DNA of 64,000 bases, taken from the NCBI GenBank assembly GCA_001485605.1, contig FAON01000001.1, forward strand, positions 1 through 64,000. Reading direction: 5' to 3'. The stretch's first letter is position 1, and every line of letters starts with the position of its first letter. The DNA is from Candidatus Kryptobacter tengchongensis (GTDB lineage: Bacteria > Bacteroidota > Ignavibacteria > Kryptoniales > Kryptoniaceae). Both the position numbers and the translations under genes were made by a program. The notes under the pieces were generated by a model. That model saw only the letters and a program-made list of their open reading frames with translations. It did not search any database and was not told where the DNA came from. Below are positions 56,573 to 64,000 of the stretch, one piece after another.

Positions 56573-58762
56573 ATGATGAGCAAACAAGAGAAAAAATCAA
56601 CGCTTACTCTTGAAACTGACATAAGGTATCTCAAAGGGATCGGGGAAAAAAGATCACAAGCGCTCCGTGATGTTGGCGTTGAAAAACTTATTGATCTGCT
56701 TTACTATGCCCCAATCAAGTATATTGACAGAAGCACCGTCGTAAGTGTTGCCAGGTTGAAAAGAAACTGGTGGGAATTTTCTTACAAGTCTTCTGCAGTT
56801 ACATTTATCGGTCGTGTCGTTGATAAAAAAATTCTTGTAAGTTCAAGCGGAAAAGAAATCCTTGAAATTGTGATTGATGACGGCACTGGCAAATTAAGTT
56901 GCACATGGTTTAATAAAATTGAATATTTTAAAAGGCAATTTGACATCGGGGATCTTGTCGCTGTTTTTGGTAAACCAGTTACCTTTAAAGGCAAAATAAA
57001 TCTTGTTCACCCTGAATTTGACTTTTTAACCGAGGCAGATAGCATAAATATACACACAGGAAGAATTGTTCCAGTTTATCCCTCTACCTCAAAACTGAAA
57101 TCCCTTGGTCTCAACACGCTTAAACTTCGTGAAATGATAAGTGAGGTCATTAATAACTACATTGATTATGTTGAAGAAACTTTACCCGAGAAAATTCTTG
57201 CAAAGTATAATCTTGTGCCCTTAAATCTTGCTATAAAATCAATCCATTTTCCTGAAACTCATATTGATCTTCAACTTGCGCTGAAAAGATTAAAATTTGA
57301 AGAATTATTTTTCCTTCAACTTCTTCTTGCAAGAAAACATTATGAGCTGAAACATTTTGAAAAAGGCATCTCTTTTAAAAAAATTGGTGATCTTGTTCAT
57401 GGTTTCAGCAAAATTTTACCGTTTAAACTCACAGAAGCTCAAAGACGGGTGATTCGTGAGATATGGAATGATATGAAATCGGATAGACCGATGAATCGTT
57501 TGCTTCAAGGTGATGTTGGAAGTGGGAAAACGATAGTTGCTTTAATTGCGATGTTAATCGCTGTTGACAATGGCTATCAATCTGCGTTTATGGCCCCAAC
57601 AGAAATTCTTGCTGAACAGCATTATGCTACTTTCTTGAGCTTGCTTGATTCTTTGCCCGTTAAAGTTCGCCTTCTTACGGGAAGTTTGAAACCAAAAGAG
57701 AAAAAGGAAATTTTAAACGAGATTGAAAATGGCGAGGCGCAGATAATAATTGGAACACACGCTTTAATTCAAGAAAGAGTTAATTTTAAAAACCTTGGTC
57801 TTGTTGTGATTGATGAACAACATCGTTTCGGAGTTATGCAAAGAGCATCGCTTATTGAAAAGGGTTATAATCCTGATGTTTTGATAATGACAGCGACCCC
57901 AATTCCAAGAACGCTTGCTTTCACACTTTACGGAGACCTTGATGTCTCAATTATAGATGAAATGCCTAAAAAAAGAAAGGTTAAAACTGAAGTCTTACCC
58001 GATACCGAAAGAGAAAGGGTTTATGAATTCATCCGTGCGAAGCTCAAAGAAGGACATCAGGCATATATCGTTTATCCGTTGATTGAGGAATCTGAAAAAC
58101 TTGACCTTGAGTCGGCGATTGAAAATTATATTCGTTTGAAAAATGAAGTTTTCCCTGAGTTCAGCGTTGGCTTGATCCACGGCAAAATGCCAGGCACGGA
58201 AAGACAAGAAATTATGCTTGCTTTCAAGGAAGGAAAAATTCAAATTCTTGTTGCGACGACGGTGATTGAAGTTGGCATTGATATCCCAAATGCCACAATA
58301 ATGGTGATAGAAAACGCTGAAAGGTTTGGGCTTGCACAACTTCATCAGTTGCGCGGTAGAATTGGAAGAGGTGAAAAGCAATCATACTGCTTTTTGATTG
58401 TGAAATCAAATCTTGTTAGAAAAACATCAAATGACGCTTTGTTTGAGTATGAGGTAAATGATGAGGTTAAAGCAATTGAAAGAGTTAAGATCATTGCTTC
58501 AACTATGGATGGATTTAAAATTGCTGAAAAGGACCTTGAACTTCGTGGTCCAGGTGAATTTTTCGGAACTAAACAAAGTGGATTTATAAAATTTAAATTC
58601 GCTGATATATCAAAAGATAGAGAACTTCTTGAGCTCGCACGCTCTGAGGCGTTTGCAATTATAAAAGAAGACCCAGATTTATCAAAACCAGAACACTCTA
58701 AACTGAGAAAGGAATTTTTAAAGCGATATTCCGATAGCGTTAATCTTGCAAAGGTAAGTTAA
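56573..58762 (+). CDS. recG: ATP-dependent DNA helicase RecG
   Basis: The 729-residue helicase regresses stalled replication forks and branch-migrates Holliday junctions. An N-terminal wedge/OB domain (LVAVFGKPVTFKGKINLVHPEF) precedes the helicase motor with Walker A (LQGDVGSGKTIVAL), DEQH (VVIDEQHRFGV), the TATPIPRTLAFTLYGDL block and motif VI (QLRGRIGRG). The order is typical. It follows the HutH gene by three bases. Confidence 0.96.
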   Translation: MMSKQEKKSTLTLETDIRYLKGIGEKRSQALRDVGVEKLIDLLYYAPIKYIDRSTVVSVARLKRNWWEFSYKSSAVTFIGRVVDKKILVSSSGKEILEIVIDDGTGKLSCTWFNKIEYFKRQFDIGDLVAVFGKPVTFKGKINLVHPEFDFLTEADSINIHTGRIVPVYPSTSKLKSLGLNTLKLREMISEVINNYIDYVEETLPEKILAKYNLVPLNLAIKSIHFPETHIDLQLALKRLKFEELFFLQLLLARKHYELKHFEKGISFKKIGDLVHGFSKILPFKLTEAQRRVIREIWNDMKSDRPMNRLLQGDVGSGKTIVALIAMLIAVDNGYQSAFMAPTEILAEQHYATFLSLLDSLPVKVRLLTGSLKPKEKKEILNEIENGEAQIIIGTHALIQERVNFKNLGLVVIDEQHRFGVMQRASLIEKGYNPDVLIMTATPIPRTLAFTLYGDLDVSIIDEMPKKRKVKTEVLPDTERERVYEFIRAKLKEGHQAYIVYPLIEESEKLDLESAIENYIRLKNEVFPEFSVGLIHGKMPGTERQEIMLAFKEGKIQILVATTVIEVGIDIPNATIMVIENAERFGLAQLHQLRGRIGRGEKQSYCFLIVKSNLVRKTSNDALFEYEVNDEVKAIERVKIIASTMDGFKIAEKDLELRGPGEFFGTKQSGFIKFKFADISKDRELLELARSEAFAIIKEDPDLSKPEHSKLRKEFLKRYSDSVNLAKVS

Positions 58763-58790
58763 AAACCTAAAAATAAAAAATAAACAAAAA

Positions 58791-59207
58791 ATGAGAGCCA
58801 AAATGAATGATGAAATCAAAGAAATCCTGACAAAGTATAAAACAATTGCAGTGGTGGGTATTTCAGATAAATCTGATAGAGATAGCTATATCGTTGGGGA
58901 GTATCTTTTGAGAAACGGTTATAAGATCATCCCTGTTAATCCAAACATAGATTCAGTTTTTGGTTTAAAAGCTTATCCAGACCTTTTAAGTGTGCCGGAT
59001 GATGTTGATATTGTTGATATATTTAGAAGACCTGAATTTGTTGATGAGATAGTTGAGCAGGCAATCCAAAAGGGGGCAAAAGTTGTGTGGATGCAGCTTG
59101 GGGTTATAAATGAAAGAGCAGCAAAAAGGGCTCAAGATGCAGGTTTAAAAGTTATAATGAACAAGTGTATAAAGGTGGAGCATATGTATAGGTTTGGAAA
59201 TTTTTAA
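58791..59207 (+). CDS. CoA-binding domain protein (YccU-like)
   Basis: The 138-residue protein is a Rossmann-type CoA-binding protein, like the N-terminal domain of succinyl-CoA synthetase alpha and YccU. The IAVVGISDKSDRDSYIVGEYLLRNGY motif (first ten residues shown: IAVVGISDKS) and VWMQLGVINERAAKRAQDAG are diagnostic. The real start may be ATG 58791 or 58803. Its function is unknown. Its stop codon overlaps the convergent MltD-like gene by four bases. Confidence 0.88.
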   Translation: MRAKMNDEIKEILTKYKTIAVVGISDKSDRDSYIVGEYLLRNGYKIIPVNPNIDSVFGLKAYPDLLSVPDDVDIVDIFRRPEFVDEIVEQAIQKGAKVVWMQLGVINERAAKRAQDAGLKVIMNKCIKVEHMYRFGNF

Positions 59208-60334
59208 TAAACAGGTATTTTGATTATTTGTCCGGGTTTTAGACTTTTACCCTCAAGTTTGTTGAGTTCAACGATGTCTTCAATGCTTACATTGTATTTT
59301 TGGGCGATTTTTTCAATTGTTTCCCCAGCTCTGACACGGTGATTGATCGTTTTTTCTGGAACGATAATTATCTCTCCGTTTTGAAATATAACTCTTGAAC
59401 CTTTGTACTTATACTCTGCAAGGTTCAATTCCTGAGGTTGAGCTTCAGCTGGTAAAGCGATTTGAAATTCACCATCTGGAAGCGATGATTTCAGAATCCA
59501 TGGATTAAGATATTTTAAGGTCTTATAATTTGTTCCCTGCATTCTTGCCCAAAGAGCGAGATTTTGGATTGGACCTTTAACGGTAACATATTTGATATTT
59601 GGTGCCTTAAAAAGTTTTGTGGTATCAAGAATAAATCCGTATTTGCGAGCGTTTGAAATTAACTCTTTTATTGCAGCAACTCTAAATACAAATCTTGCCG
59701 TTTCCCTGTTGAGGTGAAGGTCAAAATAATTATCAACCCATTGAAATTGCATTGCATCTGTTATCCGGGCATCTCCAGCGTTGTATGCAGCAAGGACAAG
59801 TGACCAGTTGTTAAATTTTTTATACAAATCCTGAAGGTATGAAAGAGCAGCTTCCGTTGCTTTTTGGATGTGAAGGCGCTCATCTATATAATCGTCAACC
59901 CTCAGACCGTATTTTCTCGCTGTTTCGGGCATAAGTTGCCAAATTCCAGCTGCTCCTTTACTTGAATATACGTTTTCAATAAGACGGCTTTCAGCAATTG
60001 CAAGATACTTCAAATCAGCAGGCAATCCCCTTTCACTTATCTTGCTCTCAATGTAAGGCATATATTTCCCACATCTTTTGAGGTCAAGTATAAGTTGATT
60101 TTCATTAAATTCAATGTAAAATTCACGCTCAAATCTTTCTCTGACATCGGGAATCTCAAGTGGTATTCTTTCACCGCAGAGGAAAACGATATCAGGCGGA
60201 TGAACAATTGAGAAATAGTTTATTGAAACATTTTCAGTCGGTTCTGGTCTATTTATCTCATTAAAGTTTTTTGTCGCTATAAATACAGCGAATATAAATG
60301 CACCAACAGAAAAAATGTGTAGAACTTTATTCAT
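59204..60334 (-). CDS. Membrane-bound lytic murein transglycosylase (MltD-like) with LysM
   Basis: The 376-residue enzyme cleaves peptidoglycan between MurNAc and GlcNAc. The N-terminal hydrophobic segment (about 4-21) anchors it. The SLT domain holds the catalytic E115 in YLAIAESRL, followed by GAAGIWQLMPETARKYG and LAAYNAGDARI. A LysM module closes the protein (HRVRAGETIEKIAQKYNVS). It overlaps the upstream CorC-family gene by eight bases, so the two are cotranscribed. Confidence 0.93.
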   Translation of the reverse strand: MNKVLHIFSVGAFIFAVFIATKNFNEINRPEPTENVSINYFSIVHPPDIVFLCGERIPLEIPDVRERFEREFYIEFNENQLILDLKRCGKYMPYIESKISERGLPADLKYLAIAESRLIENVYSSKGAAGIWQLMPETARKYGLRVDDYIDERLHIQKATEAALSYLQDLYKKFNNWSLVLAAYNAGDARITDAMQFQWVDNYFDLHLNRETARFVFRVAAIKELISNARKYGFILDTTKLFKAPNIKYVTVKGPIQNLALWARMQGTNYKTLKYLNPWILKSSLPDGEFQIALPAEAQPQELNLAEYKYKGSRVIFQNGEIIIVPEKTINHRVRAGETIEKIAQKYNVSIEDIVELNKLEGKSLKPGQIIKIPVY

Positions 60335-61547
60335 GGTGTTTTAAAAGAGTTAGTTTTAGAGAGTTTATCCGAGTTCGTGTTACGCTCAAAATCGTTATCT
60401 TAAAATTATTGATTATAAACTCTTCACCTTTTGATGGAATTCTACCGATATTATTTATCACAAAACCCGAGATCGTTTCATAATCTCCTTTAGGAATGTT
60501 GAGTTTATATTCCTCATTTAAATGATCAATTTCCGTAAGCCCATTCAGAATAAAAGTGTTGGCATCTATCTTTTGTATAAATTTTTTCCCGATATCAAAT
60601 TCATCTTCAATTTCTCCAACCAGTTCCTCAATTACATCCTCAAGGGTTATCAACCCCGAAACGCCACCAAATTCATCAACTACAATTGCCATAGATATAT
60701 TTTTTTCTTTGAAATCTCTTAAAAGTTCAATACAACGTTTTTTCTCTGGGACAAAATAAGGTTCTTTTAAAATCTCTTCAATACTTTTTGGGTTTTTAAA
60801 TAAGTCTTTCACATAGATTATCCCGATTATATTGTCAATTGTTCTATCATAAACTGGCAGTCGTGAGTGTCCAGATTTTGAGAATGTTTCAATTATCTCT
60901 TTCATTTTCATGTTTTTTTCAACGCCTACTATTTCTGTTCTCGGTCTCATTACGGATTCAACCGCCAAGCTTTCAAGTTTGAAAACTTTTGAGAACGGTA
61001 TATCAATTTTTAGGCTTTCTCTTGTTTCACTTTCTTTTAGAAGGATTTCAAAATCCTTTTTGCTGAAGAATTGTTCAATTGTTTCTGTTTTGATCTTCAA
61101 GGCTTTTGAAATTTTCTCCGACGCAACTTTTAGAAGCTTCACTACCGGTAAAAATATAAAGTAAATCAGTTTAAGAGGAAGTGATGCAAATAACACAAAT
61201 CCATCTGCAGACTCCCTTCCAATTGTTTTTGGGATCAATTCTCCAAAAGTAAGGATTAAAAGTGTAAGAAAAATCAAAATTGAAAAGTCATTAAGATTTG
61301 TTATCGTTTTAAGAATGTAGGTCAAAATTGAACTAAGAGCTATGTTAGCAAAATTGTTTCCGATTAGAATGGTTATGAGAAATCTTTCGGGATTTTTGGC
61401 GAAATCATTTGCGATTTTAGCAGTTAAAGATGAGCGTGATTTTATTTCAAGTTTTATTTTGTTTGCAGTTATGAAAGCAATCTCGCTTGCAGAGAAAAAA
61501 GCTGATAAAATAAGTAAAATGGAGGCGAGGATAATTTCGGTTTGCAT
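60327..61547 (-). CDS. CorC/HlyC family membrane protein (CNNM-like, CBS domains)
   Basis: The 406-residue protein has an N-terminal DUF21 membrane domain (residues about 1-180, starting MQTEIILASILLILSAFFSA), two CBS domains (about 195-315, with SGHSRLPVYD and VVDEFGGVSGLITLEDVIEE) and a CorC_HlyC domain at the end. The family is linked to Mg2+/Co2+ transport or efflux. Gliding-motility GldE of Bacteroidota belongs to the same family, but no gliding genes are nearby. Confidence 0.9.
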   Translation of the reverse strand: MQTEIILASILLILSAFFSASEIAFITANKIKLEIKSRSSLTAKIANDFAKNPERFLITILIGNNFANIALSSILTYILKTITNLNDFSILIFLTLLILTFGELIPKTIGRESADGFVLFASLPLKLIYFIFLPVVKLLKVASEKISKALKIKTETIEQFFSKKDFEILLKESETRESLKIDIPFSKVFKLESLAVESVMRPRTEIVGVEKNMKMKEIIETFSKSGHSRLPVYDRTIDNIIGIIYVKDLFKNPKSIEEILKEPYFVPEKKRCIELLRDFKEKNISMAIVVDEFGGVSGLITLEDVIEELVGEIEDEFDIGKKFIQKIDANTFILNGLTEIDHLNEEYKLNIPKGDYETISGFVINNIGRIPSKGEEFIINNFKITILSVTRTRINSLKLTLLKHHE

Positions 61548-61573
61548 AGTTGGGAAGTTTTATTTTAAATAAA

Positions 61574-61604
61574 AAGGCACAGAGTTATAAAAACCCTGTG
61601 CCTT
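61574..61604 (-). terminator. Intrinsic terminator of tonB
   Basis: On the minus strand AAGGCACAG and CTGTGCCTT form a 9-bp stem followed by TTTTTATTT. It lies 36 bp beyond the tonB stop codon. Confidence 0.9.
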
Positions 61605-61639
61605 GAAAAATAAAAGAGAGATATTCAAAAGATTTTGAC

Positions 61640-62314
61640 TTATTTCTTCAATTTAAATCTTATCGGGATCATCACACGAACTTTGACGGGTTTTCCACGC
61701 TGTTTCCCGGGTTTAAACTTAGCTTTCATGACCGCAGCAACAGCAGCTTCATCACATCCAGCGCCAATCCCCTTGACAACATCAGCCCTTACGACATTTC
61801 CATTTTCATCCACGAATGCCATAACATAAACCGTTCCTTCAACCCCAGCTCTTATAGCTATCTCAGGATATACAACATTTCTCTGGATTGATTCAAGTCC
61901 GCCAATTATCTCTGGCATCTCCTCAACTACCATAAAGAACTGCTCCTCAAACGGTATCTCTTCTTCTTTCTTGCTCAGCTCTTCTTTCGGTGGGGGTGGA
62001 GCAACCTCTTTTGTGATATCAAGCTCAGAACTTATATCAATGTTGATATCGCTCAAAGCTTCATCGCTTGGAGCTTCAATTGGGATTGGTGGTCTTGGTG
62101 GTGGCGGAGGTCTATTTTCCTGTCTGGTTTGTGGAATTTCCTCCGGTTTGATTATTTCCTGCTCCACAGTTAAAATTTTCTTCCCACGACCAACATCTTT
62201 CGGGAAAAATCTAAAAGCGACAATTGACACAACAAGCGCAATCACAAGTCCGAGTTCAATCCACTTCCGCCACCTTAATCTCAAATCAGCTTCGGGTTTT
62301 TTGATAACTGGCAT
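61640..62314 (-). CDS. tonB: Energy transducer TonB
   Basis: The 224-residue protein couples the proton motive force to outer-membrane receptors. A single membrane helix (about 19-36) follows a basic N-terminus, a proline-rich segment (RPPPPPRPPIPIEAP) spans the periplasm, and the TonB C-terminal domain closes with VEGTVYVMAFVDENGNVVRA and FKPGKQRGKPVKVRVMIP. No exbB or exbD gene is adjacent. It likely serves the receptor at 3.6-6.0 kb and others. Confidence 0.94.
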   Translation of the reverse strand: MPVIKKPEADLRLRWRKWIELGLVIALVVSIVAFRFFPKDVGRGKKILTVEQEIIKPEEIPQTRQENRPPPPPRPPIPIEAPSDEALSDINIDISSELDITKEVAPPPPKEELSKKEEEIPFEEQFFMVVEEMPEIIGGLESIQRNVVYPEIAIRAGVEGTVYVMAFVDENGNVVRADVVKGIGAGCDEAAVAAVMKAKFKPGKQRGKPVKVRVMIPIRFKLKK

Positions 62315-62389
62315 TTTTAATTAACCTCCAAGATAATTTTTTATATCGCTGTTTTTAAGTTAAAAAATTTGAAATAAAATTTCAAGTTT

Positions 62390-62408
62390 GTTCAACGATA
62401 AGTTGAAC
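62390..62408. promoter_or_regulatory. Inverted repeat in the tonB/CydA-like divergent gap
   Basis: GTTCAAC-GATAA-GTTGAAC is a perfect 7-bp inverted repeat between the divergent genes. It could be an operator; the binding protein is unknown. Confidence 0.4.
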
Positions 62409-62480
62409 GCATTCTCTATAAAATTATAACACAAAATTTGCAAATTTGTTTCTTTTGACAAAAAATTAAGAACTTCTAAC

Positions 62481-62509
62481 TTGACTTGTTTTGTCAGGGA
62501 TGTTTAAAT
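62481..62509 (+). promoter_or_regulatory. Promoter of the CydA-like gene
   Basis: TTGACT (62481-62486), 17 bases, then TTAAAT (62504-62509), about 35 bp before ATG 62545. Confidence 0.5.
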
Positions 62510-62544
62510 TTATAACGAGTTTAAAACAAAATAGGAGTACATCT

Positions 62545-63867
62545 ATGAACTATCCTTTCTGGGATGTTCCGCTAATCGGAGGTGGAATCTTAATTGGTGT
62601 TGTTGCAATTCTTCATGTCTTTGTTTCACATTTCGCAGTTGGTGGTGGGATCTATCTTGCTTTAACAGAAAGAAAAGCAATCAAAGAAAATGACCAAAAA
62701 CTTATTGCTTATCTGAAAAAGCACTCAAAATTTTTCCTGCTTCTCACAGTGGTGCTTGGAGCTTTATCAGGGGTTGGAATCTGGTTCACAATTGGTCTTG
62801 TTCATCCATCTGCTACATCAACTTTAATTCACAGCTTTGTATTCGGGTGGGCAATTGAGTGGGTGTTTTTCATTGTTGAAATCTCCGCGATTTTAATTTA
62901 CTATGCTACATGGGACAAACTTGACCCGAAAACACACAACATAATTGGCTGGATTTACTTTGCGGGTGCATACTTGAGCCTTGTAATTATTAACGGTATT
63001 TTGACATTTATGCTTACATCTGGAGGTTGGGTTGATATTCCGTTTACGGAACCTTCCAAAAAGTTCTGGGTCGGATTTTTCAATCCTTCATATTTCCCAT
63101 CGCTTTTCATAAGAACGGGTGTTGCGCTTGCACTTGCGGGGTTATATTCTTTGATAACCGCAACTCGTTTAGAAGATGAAGAGTTGAGAATTAAAGTCGT
63201 TCAATATTCAGGCAAATGGCTCGTTCCTGCATTTATTCTTATTCCCGTGGCGGGGATTTGGTATATTTCAATTATTCCACCGCTCGCTCGTGAAATTTCA
63301 ATGGGCGGTGCGCCAGCTGTTACTATTTTTGCCGGGTTAAGTGTTGTTTTTTCATTTATCATCGCTTTATTCTCATGGCTTGGTCCAATTAAAACCCCAA
63401 AACAAACATCGTTCGCATTTGCACTGGGCTTGCTTGTTATGGGATTTTTGGTTACTGCTGTGACCGAATGGGTGAGAGAAGCGGTCAGAAAACCGTATAT
63501 AATTTACAACTACATGTATTCAAATTCCATCCTAAAAGCTCACGGTGATAAAATAAACGAGATGGGAATTTTAAACTTCGCCAAATGGATTACCATTAAG
63601 GAAATAAATGAAGAAAATATGCTCAAAGCGGGTGAAGAAATTTTCAGGGTTCAATGCCAGAGTTGCCATACAGTTGATGGTTATAATGGGATAAAGAAAC
63701 TTGTCAATGGATGGAGCGAAAATTATATTGATTTTCAACTTCAACATCTTGAAATGCTTAAAGGTTTTATGCCACCATTTTACGGAACCGAACAGGAAAG
63801 GAAAGCACTTGCAAAATGGCTTTATAATTTAAATGAAGAAAAAACAAAATACGGGTTTAAAAAATGA
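62545..63867 (+). CDS. CydA-like (cytochrome bd-family) membrane protein with C-terminal cytochrome c domain
   Basis: This 440-residue protein has about nine membrane helices. HVFVSHFAVGGG near the N-terminus and EWVREAVRKPYIIYNYMYS near residue 315 match the helix-I histidine and GRQPW-region of cytochrome bd oxidase subunit I, but are divergent. After residue 355 a class I cytochrome c domain follows, with C371-Q-S-C374-H375 as the heme-c motif and a later Met for the sixth ligand (HLEMLKGFMPP). This resembles bd-family relatives reported in environmental bacteria; the electron acceptor is not known. ATG 62545 is chosen since AGGAG lies seven bases upstream. It is ATGA-coupled to a partner gene at the window end. 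Confidence 0.78.
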   Translation: MNYPFWDVPLIGGGILIGVVAILHVFVSHFAVGGGIYLALTERKAIKENDQKLIAYLKKHSKFFLLLTVVLGALSGVGIWFTIGLVHPSATSTLIHSFVFGWAIEWVFFIVEISAILIYYATWDKLDPKTHNIIGWIYFAGAYLSLVIINGILTFMLTSGGWVDIPFTEPSKKFWVGFFNPSYFPSLFIRTGVALALAGLYSLITATRLEDEELRIKVVQYSGKWLVPAFILIPVAGIWYISIIPPLAREISMGGAPAVTIFAGLSVVFSFIIALFSWLGPIKTPKQTSFAFALGLLVMGFLVTAVTEWVREAVRKPYIIYNYMYSNSILKAHGDKINEMGILNFAKWITIKEINEENMLKAGEEIFRVQCQSCHTVDGYNGIKKLVNGWSENYIDFQLQHLEMLKGFMPPFYGTEQERKALAKWLYNLNEEKTKYGFKK

Positions 63868-64000
63868 CACAGCAAATCATAATACCAGAACCTGACCCGA
63901 TACCGTTGCCAGCACCATATTGGCTTTTAAAATTCTTGCTTATTCTTACATTCATACTTCATATAATCGCAATGAACTTTGCACTTGGTGGTGGTATAAT
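63864..64000 (+). CDS. Partner membrane subunit, cut off by the window end
   Basis: Only the first 45 residues are visible. They read MTQQIIIPEPDPIPLPAPYW and then FILHIIAMNFALGGGI, which parallels HVFVSHFAVGGGI of the preceding protein, so the two are probably homologous subunits of one complex. The start overlaps the upstream stop (ATGA). The gene continues past the window. Confidence 0.75.
   Translation, partial: MTQQIIIPEPDPIPLPAPYWLLKFLLILTFILHIIAMNFALGGGI

Overview
The window is AT-rich bacterial chromosome carrying about 53 protein genes, six tRNA genes and one recognisable pseudogene. It most likely comes from a thermophilic member of the FCB group, close to Ignavibacteria/'Candidatus Kryptonia'. 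The reasons are a C-terminal NYPNPFNP-type (type IX secretion-like) sorting domain, a TonB receptor with an N-terminal carboxypeptidase-regulatory domain, an S46 peptidase, a DUF1207-like outer-membrane protein, an AmmeMemoRadiSam radical SAM enzyme, and recurrent TTGnnn-N16/17-TATATTT promoters that resemble the Bacteroidota -7 element. The genus-level placement is an inference; no 16S gene is present.

Layout. 1-327: dense palindromic repeats. 0.3-8.5 kb: gcvPB (minus), then a PfpI-like protein, a radical SAM enzyme, a TonB receptor, a cysteine desulfurase and two secreted hypotheticals. 8.5-20.5 kb: the conserved tRNA-Thr/Tyr/Gly/Thr, rpmG, tRNA-Trp, secE, nusG, rplK, rplA, rplJ, rplL, rpoB, rpoC block, with tuf missing from its usual place, a candidate L10 leader and a strong hairpin between rplL and rpoB. 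20.5-24.6 kb: topA, two minus-strand lipoproteins and tRNA-Ser. 24.7-37.4 kb: a secreted dockerin-like protein under a clear promoter with an upstream CRP-type palindrome, secG, a hybrid histidine kinase, a TPR/BamE-like protein, a Cys/Met-metabolism PLP enzyme, an M1 aminopeptidase, and a coiled-coil protein built from 96-bp repeats with a PD-(D/E)XK-like C-terminus.

37.4-41.2 kb is a minus-strand nitric-oxide-type operon: hemerythrin-DUF2249, a polytopic membrane protein, NnrS, and then a decayed Crp/Fnr regulator. A perfect TTGAT-N4-ATCAA box lies at the class II activator position in front of it. 41.3-48.3 kb holds an S46 dipeptidyl-peptidase, a glutamate/dicarboxylate symporter with an unusual insertion, a beta-propeller protein, a LysE exporter, ogt and a DUF1207-like protein. 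48.3-50.2 kb is a compact type II restriction-modification pair. 50.2-58.8 kb holds dnaG, a ferredoxin plus geranylgeranyl-reductase pair, rsmB, a histidine ammonia-lyase-like enzyme and recG. 58.8-64 kb has a CoA-binding protein, then (minus) an MltD-like transglycosylase, a CorC-family protein and TonB, and finally a CydA-like membrane protein fused to cytochrome c, followed by a truncated related subunit at the window edge.

Functionally the window combines core information processing (transcription, translation, topoisomerase, primase, RecG) with envelope functions (TonB system, peptidases, murein turnover, type IX-like export) and respiratory/nitrosative physiology. The most interesting points are the NO operon whose own regulator has decayed while its operator is intact, the 96-bp coiled-coil minisatellite nuclease-like gene, the CydA-like/cytochrome c fusion, and several local oddities (C8 tRNA-Tyr, missing tuf, Ser-Ser-Gly MIO motif, symporter insertion).
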